64,000 bases of DNA, taken from positions 1-64,000 of the forward strand of contig JBBHKE010000681.1 in assembly GCA_037447655.1 (NCBI GenBank), written 5' to 3'. The position numbers and the translations under genes are program-made. The notes under the pieces were generated by a model that searched no databases, was not told where the DNA came from, and was given only the letters and a program-made list of their open reading frames with translations. Below are positions 10,430-22,149 of the stretch, one piece after another. Source of the stretch: Zygnema cylindricum (taxonomy: Eukaryota > Streptophyta > Zygnematophyceae > Zygnematales > Zygnemataceae). Position 1 is the first letter of the stretch. Each line of letters opens with the position of its first letter.

Positions 10430-13400
10430 CAATATTGAGGCGTTAGTAGATGGCAGATTAGTTTCCCGCACAATAGAAAATGTGCTCTATGTTCCTAGCT
10501 TCAAACGCAATCTCTACTCTATTCCCCAAGCTGAAGACAACGGCATCATCCCTATCTGGCAGAAAGAAGGAAAGATTAAGCTGGTGAGAAATGGACTTAC
10601 CATCGCAGAAGGGGAGAGAATGGCGGATCTTACATATCGGCTGAAGTGCAGTCTGAAGCCTCGATCCCTTGCCCTTGTAGCCCGAGCTGTTTTTCCATCA
10701 CACAGAGAGATCATTAAAGAGAAATAAACTACAATCATCAAAGAGAAGACTGACAAGCCTACACAGCCAACATACAACCAACTCCTCTGGCACAGGCAAC
10801 TCTGCCATCTCCACACAGATGGAATGAAGAAACTAATCACGAGCAACATGGCAAACGCAATAAGTCTTACTGCTGTTACAGACTCAAAAGAACCTTGCCA
10901 CAGTTGCGAGATGGGGAAATCCCATCGTCTTCCATTTCCCAAATCCGGAGGAACGAGGGCTACTCGCCCGCTCGAGCTAATTCATTCCGACGTATCGGGC
11001 CCTACAAGGGTGCCCTCATGCAGTGGGAGAAGATACCTGGTCACCTTTATTGACGACTTCTCTCGGATGACTCACACGTATCTGCTCCTACAGAAAAAGC
11101 GAGGTATTTGAGAAGTTCAAAGAATTTAAGGCTATGGTTGAGAAAAAGCATGATACAAAAATCAAGTGCTTAAGAAGCGATAACGAAGGAGAATATTTGT
11201 CTGCCGAGTTCAAGAAATACCTCACCTCTGAAGGGATCAAACACCAATTGACAGCACCGAGAACTCCACAACAGAACGGTGTAGCGGAGCGAATGAACCG
11301 AACGCTGCTGGAAATGTCACGAAGCATGATGGCAACGCACACAGTCAGCTCCGACCTTTGGGGAGAAGCAGTCTGCACAACAACATATCTCAGAAATCGA
11401 TGCCCAACGAGGGCGTTAGACAACTCAACCCCATTCGAAAAGTGGCATGGCAGACGTCCTAATCTATCACACCTTAAAGTATTCGGCAGCAGAGCTTACG
11501 CTTTCAACCATAACAATCAAGGAGGGAAGCTAGCACCGAAAGCAATCGAAAGGGATTATATGATGAACAATGCAAAGCCTACCGCATTGCAAACAAGAAG
11601 ACAAAAACTATCACAATCACCAGAAACGTTAAGTTTGGAGAACTTCCGCAAACTGAAGACAGTGGGAGCCACACGAAAGGAATGGACAAGTCACCCTCAA
11701 TGTGGTCTCTAAGCGATGAAGAAATTGAGCGTGATACCAAAGTGACAGAGGATGCTGAATCAGAAAGCGAAGGGGAAGAAGCATTCTCCCCACCAAAGAC
11801 CCCTGAACTACCTGCAATGGAAGAACAACCAACCGGTAAAGAACCCATCAGCACCTCGTCTCAAATTGAAAATGAGGAAGAGACAGCCGCAGTAAAATCT
11901 ACACTTGCTAAGCAGAGAAACAAGGGAAAAGAGACTGATCTCTTACCCACAACCATCGATAGAGGCAGCCGATCACGACATCCTCCCCAGAGACTCGGTG
12001 AATGGCTAGAGACATCAAAGGCCCCAAGCAGGTAGTTCGCTGGAATGGCTCGCGCTGAGGAGCCCACAAGCCTCAAGGAAGCACTCTCCAGAGGAGATAG
12101 TGACAAGTGGAAATTAGCAGTAAACGAAGAGATGGCCTCCATTATGAAGAACCACACATGGACTCTCGGGGACCTGCCATAAGGAAGAAAAACAATAGGC
12201 AAAAAGTGGACATTTAAGATCAAGAGGAATGCAAATGGCACAATTGAGCGCTATAAAGCAAGACTAGTTGCAAAGGGGTATACGCAAAAGGAAGGAATCG
12301 ATTACCAAGAGACTTTCGCTCCAATCGTCAAGTTCACATCTGTTTGAGCCCTCCTTGCACTTGCAGCCACCCTTGGGATGGAGGTTGAGCAGATGGACGT
12401 TAAAACAACCTTCCTCCATGGCGAAATCGAAGAGGAACTGTATATGCAACAACCAGAGGGTTATGAAAGCCCCATGGACCCAAACAAGGTTTGCAAACTA
12501 TCTAAAGCTCTTTACGGACTAAAACAATCCCCAAGGTCTTGGAATTTGAAAATTGATCAGCTGCTACAAAGCGAAGGATTCACTAGAATACAGTCAAGCC
12601 ACTCAGTTTATTATCATGATGGACTGAACATCATCATAGCAATTTACGTAGACGACCTCATGATAGTGGGAGAAACAAAAGATGAGATAGCAAAGATCAA
12701 AAGGATGCTATCTAACTCATTCGAAATGAAAGATCTAGGCGAGATAAAGTATGTTCTTGGGATAGAAGTCATCAGGAACAAAGAGGAGAAAACCATTCAA
12801 TTATCACAAAGGAAATATATTGGAGAGTTACTCACCAGGTTTCGATTGCAAGACGCAAATGGAGTCTCAACTCCACTTGAGTTAGGGGAGAAATTCATCG
12901 AGGAGCTCTCAGAGTATCAAGATGATCCTATACAGGCACCATATCGAGAGGCAGTGGGAGCACTCATCTACGCCATGAATTGCACCCGTCCGGATATCGC
13001 CACAGCCGTCGGAATACTGAGCAGGTTCCTACACCGACCAGGGAAACAACATTGGTCAGCAGTGAAGAGAGTCCTCAAATATTTAAAGGGAACAATAAAT
13101 TATACTCTCACACTCGGCGGAAAACATGACAACGTTGAAATTTACGCATTTACTGACGCTGACTGGGGAGGGGACTTAAGCATCAGGAAATCGACCACCG
13201 GATACCTTTGCAATATAGGCGATGGAAGCGTGAGCTGGAGTTCGAAACTCCAAAAGACGATCGCCCTCTCCACGGTGGAGGCGGAATACATGGCGGCAGC
13301 CGCTACAGTAAAGGAGGTCCTATGGTTAAGGGAATTCCTTAACGAACTTGGATTTACACAATCAAGGAAGACTCTTATTTATACAGACAGTCAGAGCTGC

Positions 13401-13575
13401 CTAGCTCTGATCAAAAACCCTATCAATCACCTTAAGACGAAACACATCTCCATGAGATACCACTTTATTAGGGATAACACTACAGCCGAAGCGGTGGCCT
13501 TCTACTACATGCCGGACAAGAAAACGCCGCGGACATGCTTACTAAAGCAGTCGTCACTAACAAGTTGCTCGTATG
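10430..13575 (+). pseudogene. Copia pol pseudogene (GAG-pre-integrase, integrase, RT, RNase H)
   Basis: Reading in order: a gag-pre-integrase segment (LWHRQLCHLHTDGM, 10780-10830); the integrase zinc segment and DDE core (HSDVSGP near 10985, SDNEGEY near 11175, QQNGVAERMNRT near 11265); an acidic linker (11680-12040); reverse transcriptase with [12 protein letters not shown] (12250-12290) and the active-site box YVDDLMIVG (12648-12675); and RNase H with STVEAEYMAA (13273-13302) and TDSQSCLALI. The frame is broken near 11110 and 11560, by in-frame stops near 12180 and 12345, and again near 13520. It cannot make one polyprotein. In intact copia elements this makes the enzymes for reverse transcription and integration. 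Confidence 0.9.
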
Positions 13576-13735
13576 TGCAGGAAAAGCAGGTCTAAAAGAA
13601 GGAAATTTTCCTGAGGAGAATAAATTTTCTAAGCCTAAAGAGGAGGAGGAAAATCCGATGACTAAGGAGAACAAAAAGCGAAAAATTGAAATGAACGAAA
13701 TGAGAGCGCCTAAATAGTTTTGAGCACTTCATTTT

Positions 13736-14239
13736 CGAACCTGGACGTTCGGGAGAACCACCGAAATATTCTCTCGACGATATCGGAGCGTAGTCTCCGA
13801 ACCTTATTAATTAGATGTCTAGATTTCGACAGCGTACTAATTGGAGCATTATTTCCGAACGTAATCATGTGCGTGTCGCCCACGGGGTACGTCGGAGACG
13901 GCACACTCAATGTGATTCGATTTCTTTGACGAATCAATTTTTGTGCAGGTGTATTTTTTTTTAATTCTGGTCGTACACGCTATCGTGGCATTTACTGATC
14001 GCCACGTCTGTTTTTCAAACGGTCCTGTACGGACCAATTTTCTGGAGTAGCGACGAAACTCACCTTTATGGAAGTGACGTCGAAGTACAAAATTTTCAAT
14101 ACACGTACGGCGACGAATCTATCACGTGCCATTGGGAATTTATATATTTTTGTTCGCTTTGCAGCATTTCGAGGAAGCATCGCGGTCAACTACGGTCCCG
14201 GTCAAAGCTACGTAAAATCGCCACAGAGTCGAGTGGGAG
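13736..14239 (+). other. Non-coding 3' interior of the copia element
   Basis: This lies between the RNase H end and the 3' LTR, with no domain-bearing ORF. The last bases before 14240 are purine-rich and serve as the probable polypurine tract. Confidence 0.55.
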
Positions 14240-14398
14240 TGTTGTTTTTTGTGCGACTCTGGGCAATATTCCGATTCGGCACTATACCGATTTCAACTTC
14301 ACGCGAAATCGAATCGTACCCACTTTGATCCACGATATTTTTAGGGTACACTATTTTGGGTGGGTATGTGTGTCAGCGCCTCTACAGGTGCATTATTG
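14240..14398 (+). repeat. 3' LTR of the 9.7-14.4 kb copia element
   Basis: It starts TGTTGTTTTTTGTGCGACTC immediately after the purine-rich GAGTGGGAG. It is a near-identical direct copy of 9762-9921. Confidence 0.82.
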
Positions 14399-15508
14399 TA
14401 GGCCTATTATTGTAGTTGTCAGATTAGTCACGTGGCGCTTTGTCATTGGACAGCCACTTAGATTCTTTGCTTGCACTTAGGTTTAAGTAGTTCACTTTTC
14501 GCAAAACTAGATTTATCATTCAGAGAAGCGAGGAAAGAGACAAGGCTTTATTTGAAAGGGACAAATTGTCCAGAGTTAGGGTATTTTCGCATGTGGTAAA
14601 GTTACAGTTATTTCGTGTCGTTTTCCTTCATAACTTAGAAAAAAACGAGAAAATCCGCAGCCGTACCAAAAAATTGAAATTAGCACCGTACAAGTTACAT
14701 TACTCTCTCTCTCTCTCTTCTACCTGGTCTAATTCCCTGCACTTCGTAACGAATCTGAGTCTGAACTTGAGTTTCCTCTGCTGGACTGTACCACCTTGGT
14801 CCCAAGTTTCTCATTGGTTACCTGAAATGGCAGACTCCGGTTTTCAAGTTGCACTAAGGTTTCTAAAGAATAGAACCGATGCCACTGTGTTGTTTCACCG
14901 ACTACCATGGTTGTAAAAATTTGGCCCGCAGGTCATATCTGCATCTCAGACAAATCCTGTCATATCTGCGTCCCAAACATAGCCTTTAGTTGGCTAAGCA
15001 ACACAAAAAAAATCATTTTATTAGGCATGAAGTTTCACATAGACATTTCATTTCCGTGAAGATGCAAATACGGGCTCTCTCCTTCGAAGAACGTTGGTGT
15101 TTACCTGTGGTAGTTGAGGCTGTTCAAGTAGAGGAGAGCTAATCGTTGCATCCAATATTTCCACAAGACTTCAAAACCCCATTCCAATCTCAAAACAGGA
15201 ATCTCGCACATCTCTGCAATTCTCCTTTCCAATGTAGACGAGATCAGTGGTTGGATGTCAAAGTCTTAAAGTGCATGAAACATAAGTTTGTTCAGCTTTT
15301 GAGTGTCATAAGAAGCAAAGCCTCCATTACTTTTTATACATGTCAGGTTAAGCTATCTAAATAGAGCAAACTTGCTAACCAAACTCGTATTTGTCACTTC
15401 AGACTCCTTGCTGAATGAATAACGTTGTTTGAAACATATACTTGTTACATAGTTGCAAAAGAGCTCAGAAAGAGCTTGCAGGTAGAGGCCAATCGTTGCA
15501 AATCGTTC

Positions 15509-15586
15509 AGGTTAGAGGGCATAGTAATGAAAAAAGGTTAGAGGGCATAGTAATGAAAAAAGGTTAGAGGGCATAGTAATGAAAAA
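15509..15586. repeat. Three perfect tandem copies of a 26-bp unit
   Basis: AGGTTAGAGGGCATAGTAATG plus AAAAA is repeated head to tail at 15509, 15535 and 15561 with no visible difference, indicating recent slippage or amplification. Confidence 0.95.
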
Positions 15587-16426
15587 GAGTTTGGGCACAT
15601 AGGTCCTACTTGTCCGGAAATCCTCTCTGCATGGATCACATTCCCCCACCATTTAAACACAACACAACTTCACCATTATTCTCATCGCCCCATCAAAAGT
15701 TTACTTGCAACAGCAAATGGATAAATTTGAAAAATGAAGAATTCCCTATAATGCATGAATAATTCTCAAGTGGTTGCTGTCTTACTGTCTACGAAGCAGG
15801 GCACCGCCCCCCACCCTCTCTCCGTCCCTCTCCATTTGCCTCTCTTTCCGCAAAAGAACCAACAACATCGATGTGCATTCGCATTCAAAACCGCCAAACA
15901 ATCCTACATTGTCATAGTTCTCAATGGAACAGCGTTGCTAGGTACAAACTAAACAAGTACAAGAGCACATAACTTTTAAGCAAAAGCAAGCAAGGACTCG
16001 CATATAATCCCCAATAGTGTTCAAAAGCAAAGCATTGAGGATTAGATCTCATGAAGAATATATTGCATACAATTGGATGCAGCAAAAAACAGTAGGCAAT
16101 TTTGAATAGGTGTGCACATAAAGAAACCAACCCGGTTGCCAATGCTCCAACCGAATGCCAAATCGAATTTGTACGAAAACTTTTTTTTATCTGTTGTCGA
16201 GAACCCTACGCGTCGTAGTGCCAGCTTGGAACCATCTCCCCATCTGCAGTTAAAAAAAATATGTCAGTCAGCTCTGCGTTCGAAATAACTAGAATGAATG
16301 AAATGAATGGAACACAAACAAAATTGGAAAATGGACGATACGCCGATTCGCACATTAAATCCTAAAAGAGCTAGTCAAAGGCGTTCAAGGTGATGACAAG
16401 ACACGCGGCCAAAAAATGGACTTTCA

Positions 16427-16512
16427 AAAATTTTAAATTTGAATTTTCAAAAGCGAAAGTGAAAGAACTAAAATTTCAAATTTGAATTTTCAAAAGCGAA
16501 AGTGAAAGAACT
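16427..16512. repeat. Tandem duplication of a ~43-bp unit
   Basis: Two consecutive copies share AAATTTGAATTTTCAAAAGC followed by GAAAGTGAAAGAACT. They differ only at the first few bases and sit upstream of the unidentified plus-strand gene. Confidence 0.9.
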
Positions 16513-16609
16513 GCTAGAAGTCTGGCAGTATATAGTATGTATTTGTCTCCTCCTGTAGGTGAAAAATTGACAGATTTCTATGATTTTTATATACTCCAGC
16601 TTTGCTTTC

Positions 16610-16830
16610 CTTTGTTGATATTGATTCCTTTCCCTCGCTAATATCAATCTCTTTCTCTTATTGATGTCGATTTTTTCTTTCGTTGATATCAATCCCTTTC
16701 CCTCACTAACATTGATCCCATTGTCACGGCAATATCGATCCCAACCTATCGATGCTTTTATCTTGCTGATGTCAATAATTTTCTCTGGCTGATATCGATC
16801 CCTTTTATCCGTTGATATATATCCCTTTCT
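16610..16830. repeat. Degenerate array of TTGATATCGATCCCTTTCCC-like units
   Basis: Seven or so diverged units of roughly 28-33 bp carry a core like TGATATCAATCCCTTTCCCTC. Several contain the palindromes GATATC or ATCGAT. The array ends about 40 bp before the start codon at 16869, so it may lie in the promoter or 5' leader of that gene. Confidence 0.7.
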
Positions 16831-16868
16831 CTCACTTTAAAACACAGCTCTAAAACTACCAAAAGATC

Positions 16869-17757
16869 ATGCCTGATGAAATTTATGACTACGAGGAAGA
16901 CGATGACTACGATCTTTATACTGAAAAAAGTGTGGAAGGAGAGAAGTCTAAGACTGGTAAAAAATGCCAAAGGTGATTTTTTTATTGACGTCAATTTTGC
17001 AAGAAATGTTCCCTGTTGGACATGATTTTTCAAATCATTTACAATTCATTTCACAACAAGCTTAAAAGTTCCCGATGAGAGTTGTCATCTGCCTGGAATT
17101 TTTCGATCAAAATATTTAATGAGCTTAAAAAAAATGAATTTAATATAATTATTATGTTGGATTGAGCTGAAGCTGCAAATACCTGGATTTGTTTTCAAGA
17201 AACTATATTTTTCTTAGCTCGTATGTAAACGTAGGTCATGCATGCAGCTTATGATTAAGCATTTAGTTGCATGAACGATTTGCAGACTTGAGGATTTTAA
17301 AAGACCAGAAGAGTTGGCTAGGGGTGGAAGACGAAAAGTATTGAGTGTTGGAGCGGATCCTTTGGAACACTTGAAGGCCAACGGTAAGTACGAATTCACC
17401 AAGGGGGATTTCGTTTACCATATTGGAGGGGGATTTCTTTTACCCTATTGGATGTGACAAATAGTACAAGCAGACAGGTAGTTTTTTTTAGCTTATCTGC
17501 TAAGTGTTGTTCAAGTAGTCAACAGGCCAATTTTGCCAAGTCAATATATTTTTTGTTCACAAATATGCGCCAATCCTATTTGACACTATAAATTCTTATA
17601 TGAATACTTTTTTACTACTTGTGATTGAAACAATTCATTCCAAAGACTTGTCATTTGAAAGACAAATTTGACAAATTTCATGTTTGAAGTACAGGCCAAC
17701 ATGGAGCTTCTGGAAAATCCGGGCCACGAAAAGGGGCCGCATCATTTGTGCATGTAG
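16869..17757 (+). CDS. Unidentified gene, first three coding exons (partial)
   Basis: Three exons join with matching phases: 16869-16972 (ATG to CAAAG|GTGATT, 34 codons plus 2), 17286-17383 (after TTTGCAG, ending AACG|GTAAGT) and 17695-17757 (after TACAG, ending GTAG|GTGATG). The first exon encodes an acidic Tyr/Asp-rich start (DYEEDDDYDLYTEK). The second is basic and polar (RPEELARGGRRK). The third is Gly/Lys/Ser-rich (HGASGKSGPRKG). An acidic DY-rich N-terminus recalls HBS1/eRF3-type translation factors, but this is only a resemblance. No continuation was found after 17757; repeats and an LTR element follow, so the gene may be interrupted or have a long intron. Confidence 0.5.
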
Positions 17758-17929
17758 GTGATGTCCCTGTTCAATTTTAATTGGGAAAGCGAAGAAAAAG
17801 TAAAGAATACATATAGTATCATCGTGTGGCAAATGAACTTGTAGACATTAATTTTCATTGAAGTATATTATAGCAATAAAATACAAAGACTGACGTGTAG
17901 AGGAAAAGAAAACCGACAATAAAATGAGA

Positions 17930-18260
17930 CAATAATTTGCTCTGAGATAGATGTGCATTAAAATAGAATAAGGCGATACATTGTACACTTTCATGTGCAC
18001 TAAACCAAAATACGGCTCCATAATGTGGGATGTTGATGTGCACTAAAATAGAATGACAATATAACATAAACATTGATACGCACTAAACATAAAAAATGGC
18101 TATATAATATTATCATTCATGTGCATTGAATTGTACTGAAACTGACTATAGCCATATAATATAGAACAATAATTTGCGCTGAAATAGAAGAAAAATAGAG
18201 AATGTCTGTAGAGTGTGGGGACATTGATGTGCACTCAAAACGAAAATTGTTGTTCTTTGG
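17930..18260. repeat. Degenerate array with ACATTGATGTGCACTAAAA core (left part)
   Basis: Diverged units recur every 40-60 bp with cores such as CATTGATGTGCACTAAAA followed by CAAAAT-like bases and GGCTATATAATAT. The same core reappears at 20345-20430, on the other side of the small LTR element, so the array appears split. Confidence 0.6.
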
Positions 18261-18724
18261 TCTAAAATAGACCGCAGAAGCAACCAAAACTATCATGCAA
18301 GAAGCTAAGCAAAGCTAGGCAAATGAAAAATCATTTGAAATGCATCCTCCATATGCGTACACAAACGCAACAAACAACATTTAGGGTTTCATGGAATAAT
18401 CAACATAAATAAACCCTATGACAACATCTAAGGTTTGATGGAATAATCGACATAAACAAACCCTAGGACAAATGCATAAACAATGCATATCAAACATATA
18501 TAAAATAACATAAATAAATAATAACAAACAAATGCATCACACATAAACAAAAGTATAATCAAATAATCATTATATCATTCAAAGTGCATGACCTAATCGA
18601 CAACCCTAAAATACTACATCTTTGGTCCCTACTTTTCTAACAAGCATTGATGATTCATACCTAACATAGCTCATTCCTATATATACACTTGTGAGCTGTC
18701 AATGAATCGCTACATGTCAAAATA

Positions 18725-19498
18725 ACCAACGTAACTTCCACTAAGTAGTATTACATCATGAGAACCTATTACGACAAATAATCCTAACTGTAAGTGTACA
18801 CCTGAGAGTCAACCAATCATAAGAGTACACTTGTCTGCAAGTACGACACTAGACACACACAAATTAAACTGCCGAAACCCTAAATGATCACCTAAATAAA
18901 AATGTCATAATCAATACTAAATTAATAATACACATAAGACAATACAATGTTATTTCAAATATTTTCACCGACGCGTCCGCAAAATACGCGTCATAAGCGA
19001 CAACTCGCTTAGTCACTTGTAGATAAATCCACGTAGTGAACCGACATCGCATATGTACGGTCCACTAGATAATGCGTCATAAAAACAATGTGATCTCTTT
19101 AAAAATATCGGCGGACGCAGTCCGCCCTCCACGTGTACCTCGAACCACTGCCGAAATTAATCCGTACCTTCTAAATCTTTTCCGTACTGAATATGCGTCG
19201 TTTGCAATAAATGCGCCTGTCGCAAACTGTTTTGTACGTGCGACGTACTATTTTAACTTGTCGCATTCTGTTTTGTTCATGTGACTTACTATTTTAACTT
19301 TTGGAATATTTACATCGGATCGCTTCGCGATCCGCTATCCATTTCACTTACGCATTCGGCGCCACTCAATTACTCCATTAATTGTACTCGTGCATTTAAT
19401 TCCCCTATCGGCAAATCCTTTCGAACCTCCACATTATATCAGGTAAATACATATGCATGCGCACGCATGTACGAAACTGAATCTTCCAAAAAACAACA
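18725..19498 (-). repeat. 3' LTR of the TRIM-like element
   Basis: It is the downstream LTR in the element's own orientation, ending GTTGGT rather than the canonical CA. It contains the hairpin GATCGCTTCGCGATC near 19318. ORFs reading MRHKNNVISL in both LTRs are shadows of the duplication. Confidence 0.82.
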
Positions 19499-19564
19499 CT
19501 CCCCGAAGATTTAGTTTCGTAAATCCATTACGCTACGTCATCATCTTTCACACTCCATAGATCT

Positions 19565-20338
19565 ACCAACGTAACTTCCACTAAGTAGTATTACATCATG
19601 AGAACCTATTACGACAAATAATCCTAACTGTAAGTGTACACCTGAGAGTCAACCAATCATAAGAGTACACTTGTCTGCAAGTACGACACTAGACACACAC
19701 AAATTAAACTGCCGAAACCCTAAATGATCACCTAAATAAAAATGTCATAATCAATATTAAATTAATAATACACATAAGACAATACAATGTTATTTCAAAT
19801 ATTTTCACCGACGCGTCCGCAAAATACGCGTCATAAGCGACAACTCGCTTAGTCACTTGTAGATAAATCCACGTAGTGAACCGACATCGCATATGTACGG
19901 TCCACTAGATAATGCGTCATAAAAACAATGTGATCTCTTTAAAAATATCGGCGGACGCAGTTCGCCCTCCACGTGTACCTCGAACCACTGCCGAAATTAA
20001 TCCGTACCTTCTAAATCTTTTCCGTACTGAATATGCGTCGTTTGCAATAAATGCGTCTGTCGCAAACTGTTTTGTACGTGCGACGTACTATTTTAACTTG
20101 TCGCATTCTGTTTTGTACGTGCGGCGTACTATTTTAACTTTTGGTATATTTACATCGGATCGCTTCGCGATCCGCTGTCTATTTCACTTATGCATTCGGC
20201 GCCACTCAATTACTCCATTAATTTTACTCGTGCATTTAATTCCCCTATCGGCAAATCCTTTCGAACCTCCACATTATATCAGGTAAATACGTATGCATGC
20301 GCACGCATGTACGAAACTGAATCTTCCAAAAAACAACA
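19565..20338 (-). repeat. 5' LTR of the TRIM-like element
   Basis: It starts at 20338 on the minus strand directly after the AAAATA duplication and is about 98% identical by eye to 18725-19498. Confidence 0.82.
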
Positions 20339-20344
20339 AAAATA

Positions 20345-20430
20345 ACTATATACTGTAGGACATTGATGTCCACTGAAAACGAAAATAGCTATATGATGTA
20401 AGACATTGATGTGCATTAAAAACGAAATTA
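20345..20430. repeat. Degenerate CATTGATGTGCACT array (right part)
   Basis: Two units (ACATTGATGTCCACTGAAAA and ACATTGATGTGCATTAAAAA) immediately right of the LTR element match the array at 17930-18260. Confidence 0.55.
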
Positions 20431-21594
20431 GTTTAATTTATTTAATTATTGAGACATCCTAATGTCTAATAGACATCATTTTTCATGTGTGCAATCACGG
20501 ATGGTTAGTTTAGGTCTTGGAAAACGAAATGCAACTTGGGCAGCTAACAATGGGAATTCTCTAGTTGTTGTTGTTGATGGTAAGAATGTTGAAGCAATTT
20601 CGGCAGTTGCTATTGTTGAAGCTATGCCATTAGAGAGAAATCGATGCGCAGATGTTGGAACAAGAAGGGAGGAGGCTGGGATGAGTGTTGAAGAGTTCAA
20701 AAAGAGTGAATAGTACGTTATTAATAGTACGTCAACTTTAAAGATAACAACATCAACATTATGTGCATCATCTGGTTATAACAGTAATAGTAGTAATTGT
20801 GGTAAAAGGTTGCGTCGAACAAAACGTGTTGTGCCTCAACTTCCTCTTAACAACAACCTCATAAAAGGAAAAGTTGACGATGGGTTGGGCTGTACCGTTA
20901 GGTTTACTCATAATGCTTCAGCAAAACATGAGGCCCTGCAAATCATATGCGGCAAACCTCTTCACCCAAAAAACTGGTTGTGCCACTATGTTATTCATCA
21001 TGAATGTTACATCAGATGTCATTCTAATATCACTGCCTCATCCCAATCACTAGATCCACTGTGCGTGTAAGAAAGATACCACCATCGCTACCTCAAGACT
21101 CCACCACACCTCGTTGCTCCGTGAAAAAAATCGGCGAACGTTATGCATAGGAAGATAACAAGACAAACCTAAGTAATTTGCACCTTGTTGTCTGCCTTCC
21201 TCACCAACAAACGACAAGGCATGAAGGCCAGGGACGGCAATCATCAAAGTGGTGTTTATGCAAATATGAAATTTATTGTAAAGTATTGGAGTTCTTGCTG
21301 GAACGGGAAGGTGATTGTTGTAGGTTTTGCGGAGGGGTGTAAGAGTTTTATGCTGGGCTAAAAATGACAGCAGAAATAGAGAGGGAGACGAACGTAGATG
21401 AAAATAGAGATAAGATTGGTTATTTCGGTGTTGGTTAGAGGCTATCGTGGAGCTGTGAAATTTGTAACAATAATAAGGGTGTATTCTCATTTGACAAGTT
21501 TTTCGACATGTTGACGCTCATACTAAACTCCTCAGCATCCACTTGAGCCTCACATATCCCACCACCCCGACCCCCACCATAATGATTTAAACCT
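20431..21594. other. No gene resolved
   Basis: Short plus-strand ORFs (20462-20713 and 20810-21070) have plausible composition but no recognisable domain and no splice junctions that join them. They could be decayed exons of a gene or transposon that continues into the ORF at 21595. Confidence 0.4.
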
Positions 21595-22149
21595 TTGACT
21601 CCCATCGCTCACAAAGTGTTGTCATTCAAGCACAATGACAACCACCGCACCGCTCTCCTTGAGGAGCCAACCACCCTTCGTGAGGTTTTTCCTCTAGCTG
21701 TCGCTCAACAATATACGTGCCAAGCGACCAACATCCAATCTCAATTCACCTACACTAAGCAGTTGACTGCTCTGTCGATTGCTTTGTCGATTGAGCATTT
21801 GCATAACACGAGGACCGACGAGGCTGGGAGGACTACGGGGCATTATGCCCATTCATATGATAATATCGGGTTGAATATCAATGAAGTTAAGAAGGGTCGA
21901 GGTCTGCAAAACACGAGGACCGACGAGGTTGGGAGGTTTACGGGGCATTATGCCCATTCGTATGCTAATATCGGGCTGAATATCTATGGAGTTAACATGG
22001 GTCAAGGTGAGAACAGCCAAGCCGGGGCAGATGGTTCGATTGAGCGTATTTGCGGTTTGACGGATGACCAAATTCAGAGGTGGCGCGAATGGGGTGTAGA
22101 GTTTTCCGTGTTGGTGGATGCGGTAACTGCTACTCTTGCAGATGCTTAA
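21595..22149 (+). CDS. Unidentified ORF with two 35-residue tandem repeats
   Basis: An open frame of about 184 codons from an upstream stop at 21583 to TAA at 22147. There is no ATG near its beginning, so it is probably a terminal exon or a decayed gene. Residues about 69-138 are two consecutive copies of a 35-aa unit with the core NTRTDE.GR.TGHYAHSY.NIGLNI, followed by a C-terminal segment with GLTDDQIQRWREWGVEF. The repeats differ at several codons, both silent and replacing. No family was recognised. Transposon origin is possible. Confidence 0.4.
   Translation: MTPIAHKVLSFKHNDNHRTALLEEPTTLREVFPLAVAQQYTCQATNIQSQFTYTKQLTALSIALSIEHLHNTRTDEAGRTTGHYAHSYDNIGLNINEVKKGRGLQNTRTDEVGRFTGHYAHSYANIGLNIYGVNMGQGENSQAGADGSIERICGLTDDQIQRWREWGVEFSVLVDAVTATLADA

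Larger units (their letters stand above)
9762..14398 (+). mobile_element. Degenerate Ty1/copia LTR retrotransposon
   Basis: Direct repeats of about 160 bp at 9762-9921 and 14240-14398 bound a copia-type pol pseudogene in the order GAG-pre-integrase, integrase, reverse transcriptase, RNase H. A purine tract (GAGTGGGAG) directly precedes the 3' LTR, the expected polypurine tract position. AGTTG occurs just before the 5' LTR and about 20 bp after the 3' LTR and may be a target duplication, but the LTR 3' end is uncertain. Gag and protease are missing; instead the 5' interior holds an LTR remnant of another element in the opposite orientation. Not autonomous. Confidence 0.85.
14399..16868. other. 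No gene resolved; two small tandem repeats
   Basis: No supported coding exon was found. The stretch holds the tandem repeats listed at 15509 and 16427 and the degenerate array at 16610, plus scattered CT-rich tracts (14703-14720). A 13-codon terminal-exon-like segment on the minus strand near 16205-16246 was not accepted. Confidence 0.5.
18725..20338 (-). mobile_element. Very small LTR retroelement (TRIM-like), TSD AAAATA
   Basis: Two direct 774-bp copies (18725-19498 and 19565-20338) differ at about 14 positions by eye and flank only 66 bp. On the minus strand each copy starts TGTTGTTTTTTGGAAG. The 66-bp interior ends with CTTCGGGGAG directly before the 3' LTR, a polypurine tract. The 5' LTR is followed by TGGTAGATC, whose first five bases fit an initiator-Met tRNA primer site. 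AAAATA flanks both ends (18719-18724 and 20339-20344). No protein is encoded, so movement would depend on enzymes from another element. Confidence 0.82.

Noticed and set aside
16205-16246. Minus-strand terminal exon-like segment after TTTTTTAACTGCAG
   Set aside because: Only about 13 codons, with no upstream exon found and a plus-strand gene nearby.
19072-20286. Two nearly identical ORFs starting MRHKNNVISL
   Set aside because: They lie in the two LTR copies; the similarity is due to the LTR duplication and no domain is present.
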